Notes: generated from the sequence alone by a model not told the origin. 57,653 nt of DNA from Oscillospiraceae bacterium (GCA_015064845.1 SVRL01000010.1:1-57653), one strand, 5' to 3'; positions 16,319 to 25,434 are shown, numbered from the stretch's first letter. Program-made: numbers and translations.

Positions 16319-17776
16319 TCAATCTCGGATTTCTTCCAGAACCAGTACGTCAAAATACGATTGTTTATCGGAAACATAATATCCGTAAAAATACCGACGG
16401 CATTCTTCGTTTTTCAAAATCAGCGTGCGAAGCGTCCAGATGAAATCCTGAGCCGGCCGCGTATCTTCCGTTTTCCGTACGGCACGGAAGCAATATTTTG
16501 CACTTTGCAACTTACCTGCGGAAAATTCGAACGTCAGCATATCTGTTTGTCCTTCAAAAGATACAGGCAATCCGCAAGCGGATGAACCAAAAGAAATTCG
16601 GAGAATTTCACCGTCGTAATAAATTCCCGAAAGGTAAAAATCACAATCCGTTTCTCCGTGTGCTCCCGTCAGCGCTTCGAGCATCAAAAACGATGCCACA
16701 AGATAATCTGCCGTACCGTAATCTTCCTTTGCAAGACCCCAAGGGAAAATTTCTTCCAAAGGAAGCGGTTCCGTTTCGTAAAGATTATAGATCATAATAC
16801 CATCCGGCTGAAAACAAAGATGTTTTCCCTCGTCAAAATAAAAAACGTTACCGTTTTCATGCTTATAAGAGGAAGCTTTTTCCGGATTCAAAGAAAAGAT
16901 TTCCAAAAGCGTATGCATCTCTTTTTTCTCAAGCGTATGCGGCTCCGAAAAAATCATCGGAGAAGCCATGAAAGTAAGCGGAATCACGGACGTATCCGTT
17001 ACTTTCTCGGAAAATCCGTTTTCCGAAAAGAATCCGTCCGCTTTCCAAACGTGCGCAAATTCATACGGCACTCGGTTCTCTGCTTTAGTATATGTCAAAT
17101 AGTAATTTGTGTGAAAAGAAACGTCGCCGTCATCGGCAGGAATAAAATCCGTGCTGCAACGATAATAATTTCCGCGCGAATCTCTGGCAAGCGCGTAAAA
17201 AGAATATATTGCCAATCGGTTCTCTTCTCCGTATAATGCCGTTTTCCTCAGATAATCTTTGGGAACGATCAGAAGTTCCCGAATATACACGTCTGACGTA
17301 CCTTCATAAACAGCACTTTCATCCGTCATGGATACGATAACGGAAACCGGCAAATCACACGCATAGGAAAGATAAATGTAATCCCCTTTCAAAAGCGCGT
17401 GAAACAACGTTTCTCCATCCTGGGAGGGCATCGCCTCAATATATCCTTCTATTCCGAAAAGTTTTTCAAAAAAAGGGAATACCGTTTCATAAACTTCCGC
17501 ATTTTCACCGCCGAGTGTATAAAAGCCAATGTTTTCGCCGTTTTGTTTAGAGGAAAACCCCATAAAAGCAGGAGAGGCAAAGGAAACATCCCAATGCGAC
17601 AGATATTCCGTTCTCAAAGAACCTTTTGAGATTCTCTCCATATCCTGCTTGGTAAACGCATACGCCTTTGCACCGCTGAACGAAACGATATAGATCACGC
17701 AAAGACAAACGAGCGCAACCAAAAGTACGCCGAGCGTCATGCTTTTGAAAAATTCCCGTATTTTTTCCTGTTTCAC
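16319..17776 (-). CDS. yycH: YycH-like regulator of the WalRK two-component system
   Basis: This 485-residue protein has a short cytoplasmic N-terminus, one membrane helix (TLGVLLVALVCLCVIYIVSF) and a long outer domain. It starts with GTG at 17776 after GGGGGAG. Position directly after the histidine kinase (17-bp gap) and before a second single-pass protein is the signature of the YycH-YycI pair that modulates WalK. The outer part contains YxVS/YYLTYTKAE and GIMIYNLYETEPLP segments compatible with the YycH lobes, but the assignment depends largely on synteny. Confidence 0.78.
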   Translation of the reverse strand: MKQEKIREFFKSMTLGVLLVALVCLCVIYIVSFSGAKAYAFTKQDMERISKGSLRTEYLSHWDVSFASPAFMGFSSKQNGENIGFYTLGGENAEVYETVFPFFEKLFGIEGYIEAMPSQDGETLFHALLKGDYIYLSYACDLPVSVIVSMTDESAVYEGTSDVYIRELLIVPKDYLRKTALYGEENRLAIYSFYALARDSRGNYYRCSTDFIPADDGDVSFHTNYYLTYTKAENRVPYEFAHVWKADGFFSENGFSEKVTDTSVIPLTFMASPMIFSEPHTLEKKEMHTLLEIFSLNPEKASSYKHENGNVFYFDEGKHLCFQPDGIMIYNLYETEPLPLEEIFPWGLAKEDYGTADYLVASFLMLEALTGAHGETDCDFYLSGIYYDGEILRISFGSSACGLPVSFEGQTDMLTFEFSAGKLQSAKYCFRAVRKTEDTRPAQDFIWTLRTLILKNEECRRYFYGYYVSDKQSYFDVLVLEEIRD

Positions 17777-17793
17777 AGGGCTTCTCCCCCTTT

Positions 17794-19602
17794 TTATTTC
17801 TCCTCATTTCCGAGCAACGGCTCATAAGGAAGTAATATGCGCACCTTTGTCCCTTTTCCGAGCGCGCTTTCTATCGCAATCTCCCCGCCATGTGCATCCA
17901 TGATCTCTTTTGCAATGGCAAGCCCGAGTCCCGTTCCGCCCGATTCCGAGCTTCGCGCTTTTTCCACGCAGTAAAAACGCTCAAACAAACGGGGAATATC
18001 CTCTTTCGGAACACCGATTCCGTTATCCGATACGCAAACGGCAATACCGTTTGTTTCCTCATACGCTTCCAGTGAAATTTCGCCGCCCGCTTCGGTATAT
18101 TTCATAGCGTTGGAAAGAATATTGATCAATACCTGTTGCAGTTTTTCTTTATCGCCCGTCAGCATGGGCAGATTTTGCGGATAATTTTTAACAAACGTAT
18201 GGCTGCGGTTTTTGGCTTCCGCACGCATAACGTCATACACGCGGTCAAGAAAAAGGGTCGCTTCAAAGGTCTCAAGCTTCCAGACCATACCGTCATTATC
18301 AAAACGGGAAAGCGTCAGAAGATCCGAAACGATTCGCGTCATACGATCGCATTCCTCCACCGCCATTCCCAAAAACTGATCTTTGAGTTCCGCATCCAAT
18401 GTCGGATATTCCAAAACGGTTTCCACGGCGCCCTTGATGCCCGTCAACGGCGTACGAAGCTCGTGAGAAACGTTGGCAACAAATTCCCTGCGCGATTTAT
18501 CCAATTCATAGCGCTCGGTAATATCGTGTATCACGCACATCACACCGCGTTTTTCTTCATTCTTTTCAATGTAACGGAATTCCGCAAACGTGATATCCAA
18601 GGCTTTTTCTCCAAATACAATGTCCTGCACCGTACAATTTCGGGTTTCTTTATATTTTTCGGAGATGCTCTTATAATCCAATTTCAAATCCATCAGCATT
18701 TGTGAAAATCCAAGCGTTTCTCCGTTTTTCATCGTACCCTCGGCACTCAGGGAAAATAGCGCGCAAGCGGTTTTATTGATGTGGATCATGTGTCCGCCGT
18801 TATCAAATGCCAAAACAGCATCATTGAGATACATGAACAAGGTTTCAAATTTCTGTCTTTCGCCCGTAATCTCATCCAACGTATTTTTCAGAACGTCCTT
18901 CATATGGTTGAAAGCATTTGTCAGAATACCGATCTCGTCATCGGAATAGATGCGTATTTCATTTTCAAATTCGCCGTTTTCAATCTTCTGCACACCTTTC
19001 GTCAGACTTTGAATCGGAGAGGTGATGGCACGAGCCAAAAAGAAGGAAAGAATGAGTGCCACAGCAAGTCCGATGAGCAATGCCTGCAACGTAATTTGAA
19101 AAATCATGAAGGAAAAGGACTTGGTTTCTTCCTGCGAATCTTTTATGTAAATGATGCATTCCGCATTTTCGCCCGAAAGCGGAACGGCATAGTCAATATA
19201 ATCTGTCCAAAAGTGTTTTTCCGTTCCCCGTCTTCCCGCCATGGCAGAAATCATATTTTCGGTTTTTTCCAATTCTTCTCCCAATTTTGTATCCGAACCC
19301 GCAAGAAAAACACCGTTTTTATCCAAAATATAATAGTTTCTTGAGTTATCAATGCCAAGCTGTCCCGAATAAGAACGCAAAATCTCCTTTTGACGTTGAG
19401 CAAATTCTTCAGACTCAAGAACGTAACGCAATTCGGAGCAAAGGGATTCATTCGGATCAAAGGCAACATCCATTTGTTTCAGAAAATCATTGTTATAAAA
19501 TGAATATGCGCTGCCGACCAAAATCGCACCGATCGCCGTCATCAGCGTAATGGTAAAAATAACAAAAATCAAAATGATTTTATAATGCAGATTTTTATAC
19601 AT
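17794..19602 (-). CDS. walK: Sensor histidine kinase WalK (VicK/YycG)
   Basis: This is a 602-residue membrane kinase. Domains in order are: first membrane helix (residues ~8-30), an outer sensor domain, second helix around 170-195, HAMP (FLARAITSPIQSLTKGVQ), a PAS domain (FETLFMYLNDAVLAFDNGG), the HisKA phospho-acceptor in FVANVSHELRTPLTGIKG, and an ATPase domain with N-box NILSNAMKYTEAG, G1 VSDNGIGVPKED, F-box and G2 SGGTGLGLAIAKE. This domain set and the neighbours walR, yycH and yycI identify the essential cell-wall homeostasis kinase rather than PhoR. It starts 16 bp after walR. Confidence 0.92.
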   Translation of the reverse strand: MYKNLHYKIILIFVIFTITLMTAIGAILVGSAYSFYNNDFLKQMDVAFDPNESLCSELRYVLESEEFAQRQKEILRSYSGQLGIDNSRNYYILDKNGVFLAGSDTKLGEELEKTENMISAMAGRRGTEKHFWTDYIDYAVPLSGENAECIIYIKDSQEETKSFSFMIFQITLQALLIGLAVALILSFFLARAITSPIQSLTKGVQKIENGEFENEIRIYSDDEIGILTNAFNHMKDVLKNTLDEITGERQKFETLFMYLNDAVLAFDNGGHMIHINKTACALFSLSAEGTMKNGETLGFSQMLMDLKLDYKSISEKYKETRNCTVQDIVFGEKALDITFAEFRYIEKNEEKRGVMCVIHDITERYELDKSRREFVANVSHELRTPLTGIKGAVETVLEYPTLDAELKDQFLGMAVEECDRMTRIVSDLLTLSRFDNDGMVWKLETFEATLFLDRVYDVMRAEAKNRSHTFVKNYPQNLPMLTGDKEKLQQVLINILSNAMKYTEAGGEISLEAYEETNGIAVCVSDNGIGVPKEDIPRLFERFYCVEKARSSESGGTGLGLAIAKEIMDAHGGEIAIESALGKGTKVRILLPYEPLLGNEEK

Positions 19603-19618
19603 ACCTCACCCGTTTCCG

Positions 19619-20338
19619 TCACTCCTCGGGAATATAATAACCCTTGGAACGTTTGGTTCTGATATATTCGGGCTCTGCCGGGACCTTTTCAATTTTCGCG
19701 CGCAAACGGGACATCGCAACGTCTACCGTACGAATGCCGCCGTAATAACCCTCGTAGCCCCAAACTTTGACGAGCAATTCTTCTCTTTCGAAAACCTCTC
19801 CCACATGAGATGCCAGAAAATACAGCAATTCATATTCTTTGTTGGAAAGCTCAATATCTTTTCCGTTTTTGGTTACACGATAATTTTTATTATCAATCTC
19901 CAACTCCCGAATGATAATTTTATCTTCGGTGGAGGAATCGTTTCCGACTTTTTCAACCACTTCTCCCTTATATCTTCGGATATTGGCTTTAATACGAGCC
20001 AAAAGGAGTTTGACGGAGAACGGCTTGGTCACGTAATCATCCGCACCGATATCAAAGCCCATCAGTTTATCATCCAATTCTTCCTTTGCCGTTACCATGA
20101 TGATCGGTGTTGCCAATGTTTTCCGTACTTCTTTGCAAACGGAAAAACCATCTCTCTTGGGCAGCATAAGATCCAATAAAATCAAATCGTAATCACCCGT
20201 CAAAGCTTTTCGGAGACCTTCCTCTCCGTCGGCGGCAACATCGCAAAGATAACCCGCCATCATAAGATTGACCTGAAGAACCTGTGAAATCTTTTTTTCG
20301 TCTTCCACGACCAGAATTTTCTTTTTATTTTCAGCCAT
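19619..20338 (-). CDS. walR: Response regulator WalR (VicR/YycF), OmpR family
   Basis: This is a 239-residue protein. The receiver domain (VVEDEKKISQVLQVNL; phospho-Asp in LILLDLMLPKRDG; VTAKEE and the K in DYVTKPF) is followed by an OmpR winged helix (KEYELLYFLASHVGEVFERE, GIRTVDVAMSRLRAKIE). WalR controls peptidoglycan hydrolases and cell-wall turnover genes. It is the first gene of walR-walK-yycH-yycI. PhoP/PhoB would be the alternative, but the YycHI neighbours decide for WalR. Confidence 0.92.
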   Translation of the reverse strand: MAENKKKILVVEDEKKISQVLQVNLMMAGYLCDVAADGEEGLRKALTGDYDLILLDLMLPKRDGFSVCKEVRKTLATPIIMVTAKEELDDKLMGFDIGADDYVTKPFSVKLLLARIKANIRRYKGEVVEKVGNDSSTEDKIIIRELEIDNKNYRVTKNGKDIELSNKEYELLYFLASHVGEVFEREELLVKVWGYEGYYGGIRTVDVAMSRLRAKIEKVPAEPEYIRTKRSKGYYIPEE

Positions 20339-20399
20339 TGCTTTTCATCCTTTCCGAAATCATTTCTATCGTTCGATGTCTGTGCACCGTATAAAATTG

Positions 20400-20455
20400 C
20401 AAAAACCAAGCTTTGCCGTCTCTGATTGCTGCGATATGGGAAAGCTTGGATATTC
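20400..20455 (-). terminator. Terminator after the DUF3810 gene
   Basis: CCAAGCTTT and AAAGCTTGG form a 9-bp stem with a long loop; on the minus strand TTTTTG follows. It separates this gene from walR. Confidence 0.55.
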
Positions 20456-20460
20456 GTTTG

Positions 20461-21567
20461 TTATTCTTTGTTCAGCATATAAGCTACCACAAGATCCACC
20501 ACCAGTCCGTAACTTTTTACACCCTGCGGCTGATTGTGGGAGGTAATGTAAGCGTTGTTGACGGCAGTGGAAACCGTTGCGGCAACGTTTTCTCTATATT
20601 CATCAAAAAATACGGAATATGCCGAATATTCATTTTTCAATTCCTGCGGCATATACTCACGCGCTTTCGCATAAAGATCGGGACTTGCCGAAGAAAGTTG
20701 CCCCATCAGATCGTTCAGAACATCCGCGTAACCGCAATAGCGGATATAGGGGTCATCACTGAGAGAGCAAACGAGGAAGGCCGTAAAATTTGCTTCGTCC
20801 TCTTTTGCAATGCCTCTTTGATGCGCCATTTCATGCGCCGCCGAACTTACCATAATAAAATCGGGATAATTGGTGTTCACGTTGGCTTCTCCCGTAAAAA
20901 ACGTATAAACGCCGGAAATATGCGTATACGTCCAAGGCTTGCTGAGCATAACCGGTTTTGTATTGGAATACATCCGCTGAAAAGAAGGATAAGAATCACA
21001 GAGCGCCTCATATGCCTGATTCAGTTTCCGATTCATTTGGGAATAAGAAAACGTCATCTGTGAATACGTTCCCTCCGGATAAGAAACGTAAGGCAAATCT
21101 TCACGAATGGCATCGATCAGTAAAATTGCCGTTTCATATAATTGTTCGGCGGAAAGGTCTTCTCTTTCAAAATCCACCTTCTCTTCCACACCTTTACTGT
21201 AAAAGCCTGCATTAAAACCGAAAACAAGCACGGTAAAAACAATGGAAATCAACGACAGGAACCCAACGAAATAACGAATACCTTCCGTGATCGAACGTTT
21301 CAGATGCTTGCACATTCTCCAACAGATCACGCCTACCAGAACGGGTGATAAGATCAGCAGCATTTCCGCAAGCGAGAAAGGAAGCCATGACGTGAGCACT
21401 GCCATCACAGTACGTACCGCAGCGCCGACCGTATTATGAACGCCGTCGGCAAAAGTGGGATTGACTTTGATGACTTCGTTTACAATCAAAGAAACAAGGA
21501 AAATACCGAACAGCACAGCGGACCAAAGCGGCAAACAGCTTTTTATTTTTTCAAAAATTTTCTTCAT
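20461..21567 (-). CDS. DUF3810 family membrane protein with metalloprotease-like HExxH motif
   Basis: The 368-residue protein has three N-terminal membrane helices (LWSAVLFGIFLVSLIV; ...LAEMLLILSPVLVGVICW; YFVGFLSLISIVFTVLVF) and then a domain with AAHEMAHQRGIAKEDEANF. HEMAH is an HExxH zinc site and EDEAN supplies a plausible third ligand, as in other membrane zinc peptidases. This is the DUF3810 family, whose function is not established. It is a single gene with its own promoter (21601-21629) and terminator, upstream of walR. A role in the cell envelope is possible but only inferred. Confidence 0.82.
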   Translation of the reverse strand: MKKIFEKIKSCLPLWSAVLFGIFLVSLIVNEVIKVNPTFADGVHNTVGAAVRTVMAVLTSWLPFSLAEMLLILSPVLVGVICWRMCKHLKRSITEGIRYFVGFLSLISIVFTVLVFGFNAGFYSKGVEEKVDFEREDLSAEQLYETAILLIDAIREDLPYVSYPEGTYSQMTFSYSQMNRKLNQAYEALCDSYPSFQRMYSNTKPVMLSKPWTYTHISGVYTFFTGEANVNTNYPDFIMVSSAAHEMAHQRGIAKEDEANFTAFLVCSLSDDPYIRYCGYADVLNDLMGQLSSASPDLYAKAREYMPQELKNEYSAYSVFFDEYRENVAATVSTAVNNAYITSHNQPQGVKSYGLVVDLVVAYMLNKE

Positions 21568-21600
21568 AATATTTTTCTCCGAAATTTTGGTATCATATGA

Positions 21601-21629
21601 ATTGTAACATAAATTTTTCCGTTTTTCAA
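21601..21629 (-). promoter_or_regulatory. Promoter of the DUF3810 gene
   Basis: -35 TTGAAA (21624-21629), 17-bp spacer, -10 TACAAT (21601-21606), minus strand. Confidence 0.6.
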
Positions 21630-21689
21630 TACTTTTATGCCAAGGAAAATTTTAAAAATTTCTTTACCCATCTTGTATCAAACCGGGTT

Positions 21690-21718
21690 TTGTGATATAC
21701 TGATTCAAAAAGTATAAT
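21690..21718 (+). promoter_or_regulatory. Promoter of radC
   Basis: -35 TTGTGA, 17-bp spacer, -10 TATAAT at 21713-21718, followed by AAAGGAG before the ATG. Confidence 0.6.
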
Positions 21719-21735
21719 ATAAAAGGAGCCTCCTC

Positions 21736-22422
21736 ATGCACGAAAAACACAGAGAGCGCGTCAAAAAAAGATTTCTTTCTTCCGGTCTGGATGATTTTGC
21801 GCCGCATAATGTGTTGGAATTGCTTTTATTTTATGCAATTCCGCAAAAGGATACCAATGAGATTGCGCATCTACTGCTCGACCGCTTCGGCTCATTGGAT
21901 AAAGTTTTTGATGCTTCTGTTGAAGAATTGAAGGAAATCAAAGGAATCAGCGATCATTCCGCAACGCTCATCAAACTGATCCCCGCGCTTTCCCGCCGAT
22001 ATGCAATTGAGAAAAACAAAGAAGGTCTTGTTTTTAATAACGTAGATACGATGGGACAATATTTCGTTTCCCAATACATCGGAGTTACGGTTGAAACCGT
22101 TCTGCTTTTATTGCTGGATAATAAATTCAACGCCATTGATTGCGTGAAAATTCATGAAGGAAGCGTCAATTCCTGCGAAATAACCGTACGAAAACTGGCG
22201 GAAATTGCATTCAGGAACAATGCCTCCATGGTCGTTCTCGCGCACAACCATCCCTCAGGTCTGCCAATTCCTTCTTCTGCCGATCTTTATACAACTCAAC
22301 AGCTCAGAGCCGCCTTGAATCTTCTGGGAATTAAGATGCTTGCGCACATCGTTGTCGCAAGCGAAGATTACGCCAATATTATGGATCCGAAAGTTGCTTC
22401 CTCTGCCGAGCACCGCTTCTGA
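21736..22422 (+). CDS. radC: RadC family JAB/MPN-domain protein
   Basis: This 228-residue protein has an N-terminal helix-hairpin-helix-like region (DRFGSLDKVFDASVEELKEIKGISD) and a C-terminal JAB1/MPN metal-binding domain with the JAMM motif in VLAHNHPSGLPIPSSAD. It was named for DNA repair, but a direct repair activity is doubtful in the species studied; the fold suggests a metal-dependent hydrolase. It is a lone plus-strand gene between two minus-strand units, with its own promoter and a bidirectional terminator at 22478. Confidence 0.92.
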   Translation: MHEKHRERVKKRFLSSGLDDFAPHNVLELLLFYAIPQKDTNEIAHLLLDRFGSLDKVFDASVEELKEIKGISDHSATLIKLIPALSRRYAIEKNKEGLVFNNVDTMGQYFVSQYIGVTVETVLLLLLDNKFNAIDCVKIHEGSVNSCEITVRKLAEIAFRNNASMVVLAHNHPSGLPIPSSADLYTTQQLRAALNLLGIKMLAHIVVASEDYANIMDPKVASSAEHRF

Positions 22423-22477
22423 CCCGATGCCAAACCCGACGGCGGAATGAATTTGCGCAAATTTTCATGAGATGAAA

Positions 22478-22517
22478 AAAACCGAAAGTCTTGTTTTTGT
22501 CAAGGCTTTCGGGTTTT
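22478..22517. terminator. Bidirectional terminator between radC and khpA
   Basis: ACCGAAAGTCTTG pairs with CAAGGCTTTCGGGT over TTTTTGT; T-runs occur on both strands. Confidence 0.85.
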
Positions 22518-22520
22518 TCA

Positions 22521-22760
22521 TTATTCAATATCGATTGTAACTTTTTTCCCTGTTCCGTTTGCAGCGGCTTTCATCAACTGACGAATGGCTTTTGCAATCT
22601 TACCGTGCTTACCGATAACTTTACCCATATCAGGCGCAGCAACGGAAAGCTTCAAACTGATTGCATTTTCGCTTTCTTCGATCACAGTAACAACAACTTC
22701 TTCAGGATTATCAACAATCGCTCTCGCAATATTGGCGAGAGTGCCCTTGAGATCGATCAT
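22521..22760 (-). CDS. khpA: KH-domain RNA-binding protein KhpA (YlqC)
   Basis: This 79-residue protein is a single KH domain with the GxxG loop in APDMGKVIGKHGKIAKAIRQL. The protein binds RNA, usually with the partner KhpB (Jag), and affects cell division and elongation in Gram-positive bacteria. It follows rpsP by 18 bp, the standard position in Bacillota, and is the last gene of the ylxM-ffh-rpsP-khpA unit. Confidence 0.93.
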   Translation of the reverse strand: MIDLKGTLANIARAIVDNPEEVVVTVIEESENAISLKLSVAAPDMGKVIGKHGKIAKAIRQLMKAAANGTGKKVTIDIE

Positions 22761-22778
22761 GCTGCTCTTCTCACCAAA

Positions 22779-23024
22779 TTATTCGGTAATGCCGGCTTTT
22801 TTGAGCAAGCTCTTAACGGTTTCAGTGGGCTGAGCACCGTTGGAGATCCATTTCTTTGCTTTTTCGGAATCGATTTTGATATCAACGGGGTTTGTAAGGG
22901 GGTTGTAGTAACCGATTTCTTCAATGAAACGGCCGTCACGGGGATAACGGGAGTCTGCAACAACAACACGGTAGAAAGGAGCTTTCTTTGCGCCGATTCT
23001 TTTAAGTCTGATTTTAACTGACAT
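22779..23024 (-). CDS. rpsP: 30S ribosomal protein S16
   Basis: The 81-residue protein begins [20 protein letters not shown] and contains [20 protein letters not shown], the S16 signature, ending with the expected short helical tail. It binds 16S rRNA in the 30S body and is needed for assembly. It sits between ffh and khpA, as in most Bacillota. Confidence 0.97.
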   Translation of the reverse strand: MSVKIRLKRIGAKKAPFYRVVVADSRYPRDGRFIEEIGYYNPLTNPVDIKIDSEKAKKWISNGAQPTETVKSLLKKAGITE

Positions 23025-23110
23025 TTTGATTGTCCTCCAAAAATAAAATAATATAATAAATTTTGATATAATTATCCGGACGGCAAAAACCGCCGAAATA
23101 TTAACGGGTC

Positions 23111-24454
23111 TTAAAACGGCAATTTGTTGCCGCCGCTGAGTTTAGCAAGTTTCTTTGCGCCTTTGGGGTTTGCAAACTGCTTCATCAGTTTATTTGTCTG
23201 TTCAAACTGCTTGAGTAAGCGGTTGACTTCTTCGATGGTGGAACCGGAACCCTTTGCGATACGCATTTTACGGGAATAGTTGATGATTTCCGGCTTTTCG
23301 CGTTCTGCGGGTGTCATGGAAAGGATGATCGCTTCCGTTTTCTTGATGATGTTTTCATCAAAATTTGCATCCTTGAGCGCAGACGGAGAAACGCCCGGCA
23401 TCATGGCAAGCAAGGATTCCAAAGAACCCATATTTTTCAGCTGTGTCATCTGATCCAGATAATCGGTCAAAGTGAAACGGGATTTTCTGAGTTTTTCTTC
23501 CAATTCCGCCGCTTTTTTCATATCGAAGTTTTGTTCCGCCTTCTCGATCAGGGAAAGCATATCGCCCATGCCGAGAATTCTGGAAGCCATACGGTCGGGA
23601 TAGAAAGGCTCGATGGCATCCATCTTTTCGCCTGTACCGATAAATTTGATCGGTTTACCCGTAACGTATTTTACGGAAAGTGCCGCACCGCCTCTGGTAT
23701 CACCGTCGAGCTTGGTAACGATCACACCCGTAATATCCAATTTGTCATTAAAGGTCGTTGCCACATTCACGGCATCTTGACCCGCCATGGCATCAATGGT
23801 CAAAAGGATTTCAATCGGATTGACTTCCGCTTTGATTTCAACAAGTTCTTCCATCATTGCTTCATCAATCTGCAAGCGGCCTGCGGTATCAATAAATACC
23901 ATGTCATGACCGTTTTTCATTGCATAAGCCAAACCGTTTTTGGCGATTTTTACGGGGCTGTGCTTGTCGCTTTCCGAATAAACGGGAACGCCGACCTTTT
24001 CGCCAACGATCTGGAGCTGCTTGATTGCGGCGGGACGATAAACGTCACAGGCAACCAAAACGGGATTTTTGCCCTGTTTTTTCATCATGGCAGCAAGCTT
24101 ACCTGTGTGAGTGGTTTTACCTGCGCCTTGCAAACCTACCATCATAATGACTGTGGGAGGTCTGGAATCAATTTGTAATTTGGCTTGTGTTCCGCCCATA
24201 AGAGCCGTCAATTCTTCATTGACGATCTTTACGACCTGCTGCGCAGGCATAAGGCTTTCAAGTACATCCGAACCGACAGCGCGTTCGGTTACTTTGCTGA
24301 CAAATTCACGTACGACCTTAAAGTTTACGTCTGCTTCAAGAAGAGCAAGTTTAACCGCGCGCATACCTTCGCGCACGTCTTTTTCGGTCAAAGTGCCTTT
24401 GTTCTTAAATTTTTTGAATGCGTTGGAAAGTTTTTCCTGTAAGTTTTCAAACAT
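23111..24454 (-). CDS. ffh: Signal recognition particle protein Ffh
   Basis: This 447-residue SRP GTPase brings ribosomes making membrane and secreted proteins to FtsY. It has an N-domain, then G-domain motifs [16 protein letters not shown] (P-loop), DTAGRLQID (G3) and [14 protein letters not shown] (G4/G5), and the methionine-rich M domain (for example [21 protein letters not shown]) that holds 4.5S RNA and signal peptides. It follows ylxM by 42 bp. Length and order are normal. Confidence 0.96.
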   Translation of the reverse strand: MFENLQEKLSNAFKKFKNKGTLTEKDVREGMRAVKLALLEADVNFKVVREFVSKVTERAVGSDVLESLMPAQQVVKIVNEELTALMGGTQAKLQIDSRPPTVIMMVGLQGAGKTTHTGKLAAMMKKQGKNPVLVACDVYRPAAIKQLQIVGEKVGVPVYSESDKHSPVKIAKNGLAYAMKNGHDMVFIDTAGRLQIDEAMMEELVEIKAEVNPIEILLTIDAMAGQDAVNVATTFNDKLDITGVIVTKLDGDTRGGAALSVKYVTGKPIKFIGTGEKMDAIEPFYPDRMASRILGMGDMLSLIEKAEQNFDMKKAAELEEKLRKSRFTLTDYLDQMTQLKNMGSLESLLAMMPGVSPSALKDANFDENIIKKTEAIILSMTPAEREKPEIINYSRKMRIAKGSGSTIEEVNRLLKQFEQTNKLMKQFANPKGAKKLAKLSGGNKLPF

Positions 24455-24496
24455 AGGATTCCTCCTTTTCTGCGGTCACTCCGCTTTGATGAGGGG

Positions 24497-24844
24497 TTAT
24501 AAGGAGATTGCCCCGAAAAGCTCCGCAACGTGATCAAGGTCCGTTGCCGCTTCGGGATATTTGCTTTTAAGCGAATGGAGAAGCGTTTCCGCTTCCTCGG
24601 ATTTTTCTCCGATGCGATGAAATTTATCCGCAAGACCGAGTTTTTGTTCATAAGTCTGCAAGGTTTCTTCCGCGCGCTTTATGCTGTCGCGCACGCCCTG
24701 TCTTGTAATTCCCGTATTTTCTGCGATCTCGGAAAGAGAAAGGTCATCGTTATAATAATAATCAAACATGATTTTCTGTTTTTCGGAAAGCAATTCACCG
24801 TAAAAATCGAAAAGCATGATCAGCCGAAGGTCTTTTACAAACAT
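24497..24844 (-). CDS. ylxM: YlxM-like helix-turn-helix protein
   Basis: This is a 115-residue protein. The segment KQKIMFDYYYNDDLSLSEIA, then ENTGITRQGVRDSIKRAEE, is a sigma-region-4-like helix-turn-helix typical of YlxM/p13, encoded just upstream of ffh in Bacillota and thought to be tied to SRP function or regulation. It is the first gene of the operon. The promoter directly upstream carries an 11-bp inverted repeat over the start-point region, which YlxM could bind; that is inference only. Confidence 0.9.
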   Translation of the reverse strand: MFVKDLRLIMLFDFYGELLSEKQKIMFDYYYNDDLSLSEIAENTGITRQGVRDSIKRAEETLQTYEQKLGLADKFHRIGEKSEEAETLLHSLKSKYPEAATDLDHVAELFGAISL

Positions 24845-24864
24845 CTTTTACCTCCGTAACATTC

Positions 24865-24893
24865 ACTCTGTAAAGTTCACAGCTTTACAGAGT
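24865..24893. promoter_or_regulatory. 11-bp inverted repeat at the ylxM-ffh start site
   Basis: ACTCTGTAAAG (24865-24875) and CTTTACAGAGT (24883-24893) are perfect inverted copies over a 7-base spacer. They overlap the -10 element and expected start point, so they may be an operator or a 5' mRNA hairpin. Confidence 0.6.
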
Positions 24894-24919
24894 ATACCAT
24901 GAAAAATCCTTATTGTCAA
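24891..24919 (-). promoter_or_regulatory. Promoter of ylxM-ffh-rpsP-khpA
   Basis: -35 TTGACA (24914-24919), 17-bp spacer, -10 TATACT (24891-24896), minus strand. Confidence 0.75.
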
Positions 24920-24989
24920 TAGATTTTTTCTATTTTTCTTTTAATCTTTAAAAAATTCAAAGATTTTTTCAATTTTTTTCATTTTTCTA

Positions 24990-25018
24990 TTGACAAATCT
25001 GTTTTTATATGATAGTAT
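24990..25018 (+). promoter_or_regulatory. Promoter of tRNA-Glu
   Basis: -35 TTGACA (24990-24995), 17-bp spacer, -10-like TAGTAT (25013-25018), 17 bp before the tRNA 5' end. Confidence 0.65.
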
Positions 25019-25034
25019 AGGAAAGTAAGCTAAT

Positions 25035-25109
25035 GGCCCGGTGGTCAAGCGGCTAAGACACCGCCCTTTCACGGCGGTAACACGGGTTCGATTCCCGTCC
25101 GGGTCACCA
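25035..25109 (+). tRNA. tRNA-Glu (anticodon UUC)
   Basis: The cloverleaf is complete. The acceptor stem is GGCCCGG/CCGGGTC, the anticodon stem is CCGCC/GGCGG with loop CTTTCAC (anticodon TTC), and the T-arm is ACGGG-TTCGATT-CCCGT. The CCA end is encoded. No duplicated 3' end that would mark an island border was seen in the window. Confidence 0.96.
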
Positions 25110-25111
25110 CT

Positions 25112-25140
25112 AAAACCGAACTTTTAAGTTCGGTTTTTCT
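25112..25140 (+). terminator. Terminator of tRNA-Glu
   Basis: ACCGAACTT pairs with AAGTTCGGT over TT, followed by TTTTCTTTTTC. Confidence 0.85.
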
Positions 25141-25253
25141 TTTTCTGTTTTATGTTCGGGCGACCGCCCTTTCTCTCCCCTTGATTCGAGAATCAGTACG
25201 CATTAGGCGTTTCACTTACAAAAGTATTTACAATAAATAATGAAGATTTCACG

Positions 25254-25282
25254 CCCCGCTCATGCGGGGTTTTTCTTTTTTC
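25254..25282 (+). terminator. Orphan terminator between tRNA-Glu and the XRE gene
   Basis: CCCCGC-TCAT-GCGGGG is followed by TTTTTCTTTTTT. No gene precedes it apart from the already terminated tRNA, so it may end a small RNA or be a relic. The rest of 25141-25405 shows no gene. Confidence 0.7.
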
Positions 25283-25405
25283 CTGCGGTATAATTTTTAA
25301 CATGGTCAACTGCTACATTTTTATTTCTTCACATTTGAATCGTTTACCTTTCGCACACCTCATAAAATTCAACCGTATAGTGAAAAAATCTCTCTGAGCG
25401 TGATG

Positions 25406-25434
25406 TTGAACTTGTTCATGTTTTATGATACAAT
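25406..25434 (+). promoter_or_regulatory. Promoter of the XRE regulator with palindromic site
   Basis: -35 TTGAAC (25406-25411), 17-bp spacer, -10 TACAAT (25429-25434). TGAAC-TT-GTTCA (25407-25418) overlaps the -35 and could be an autoregulatory operator. Confidence 0.6.
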
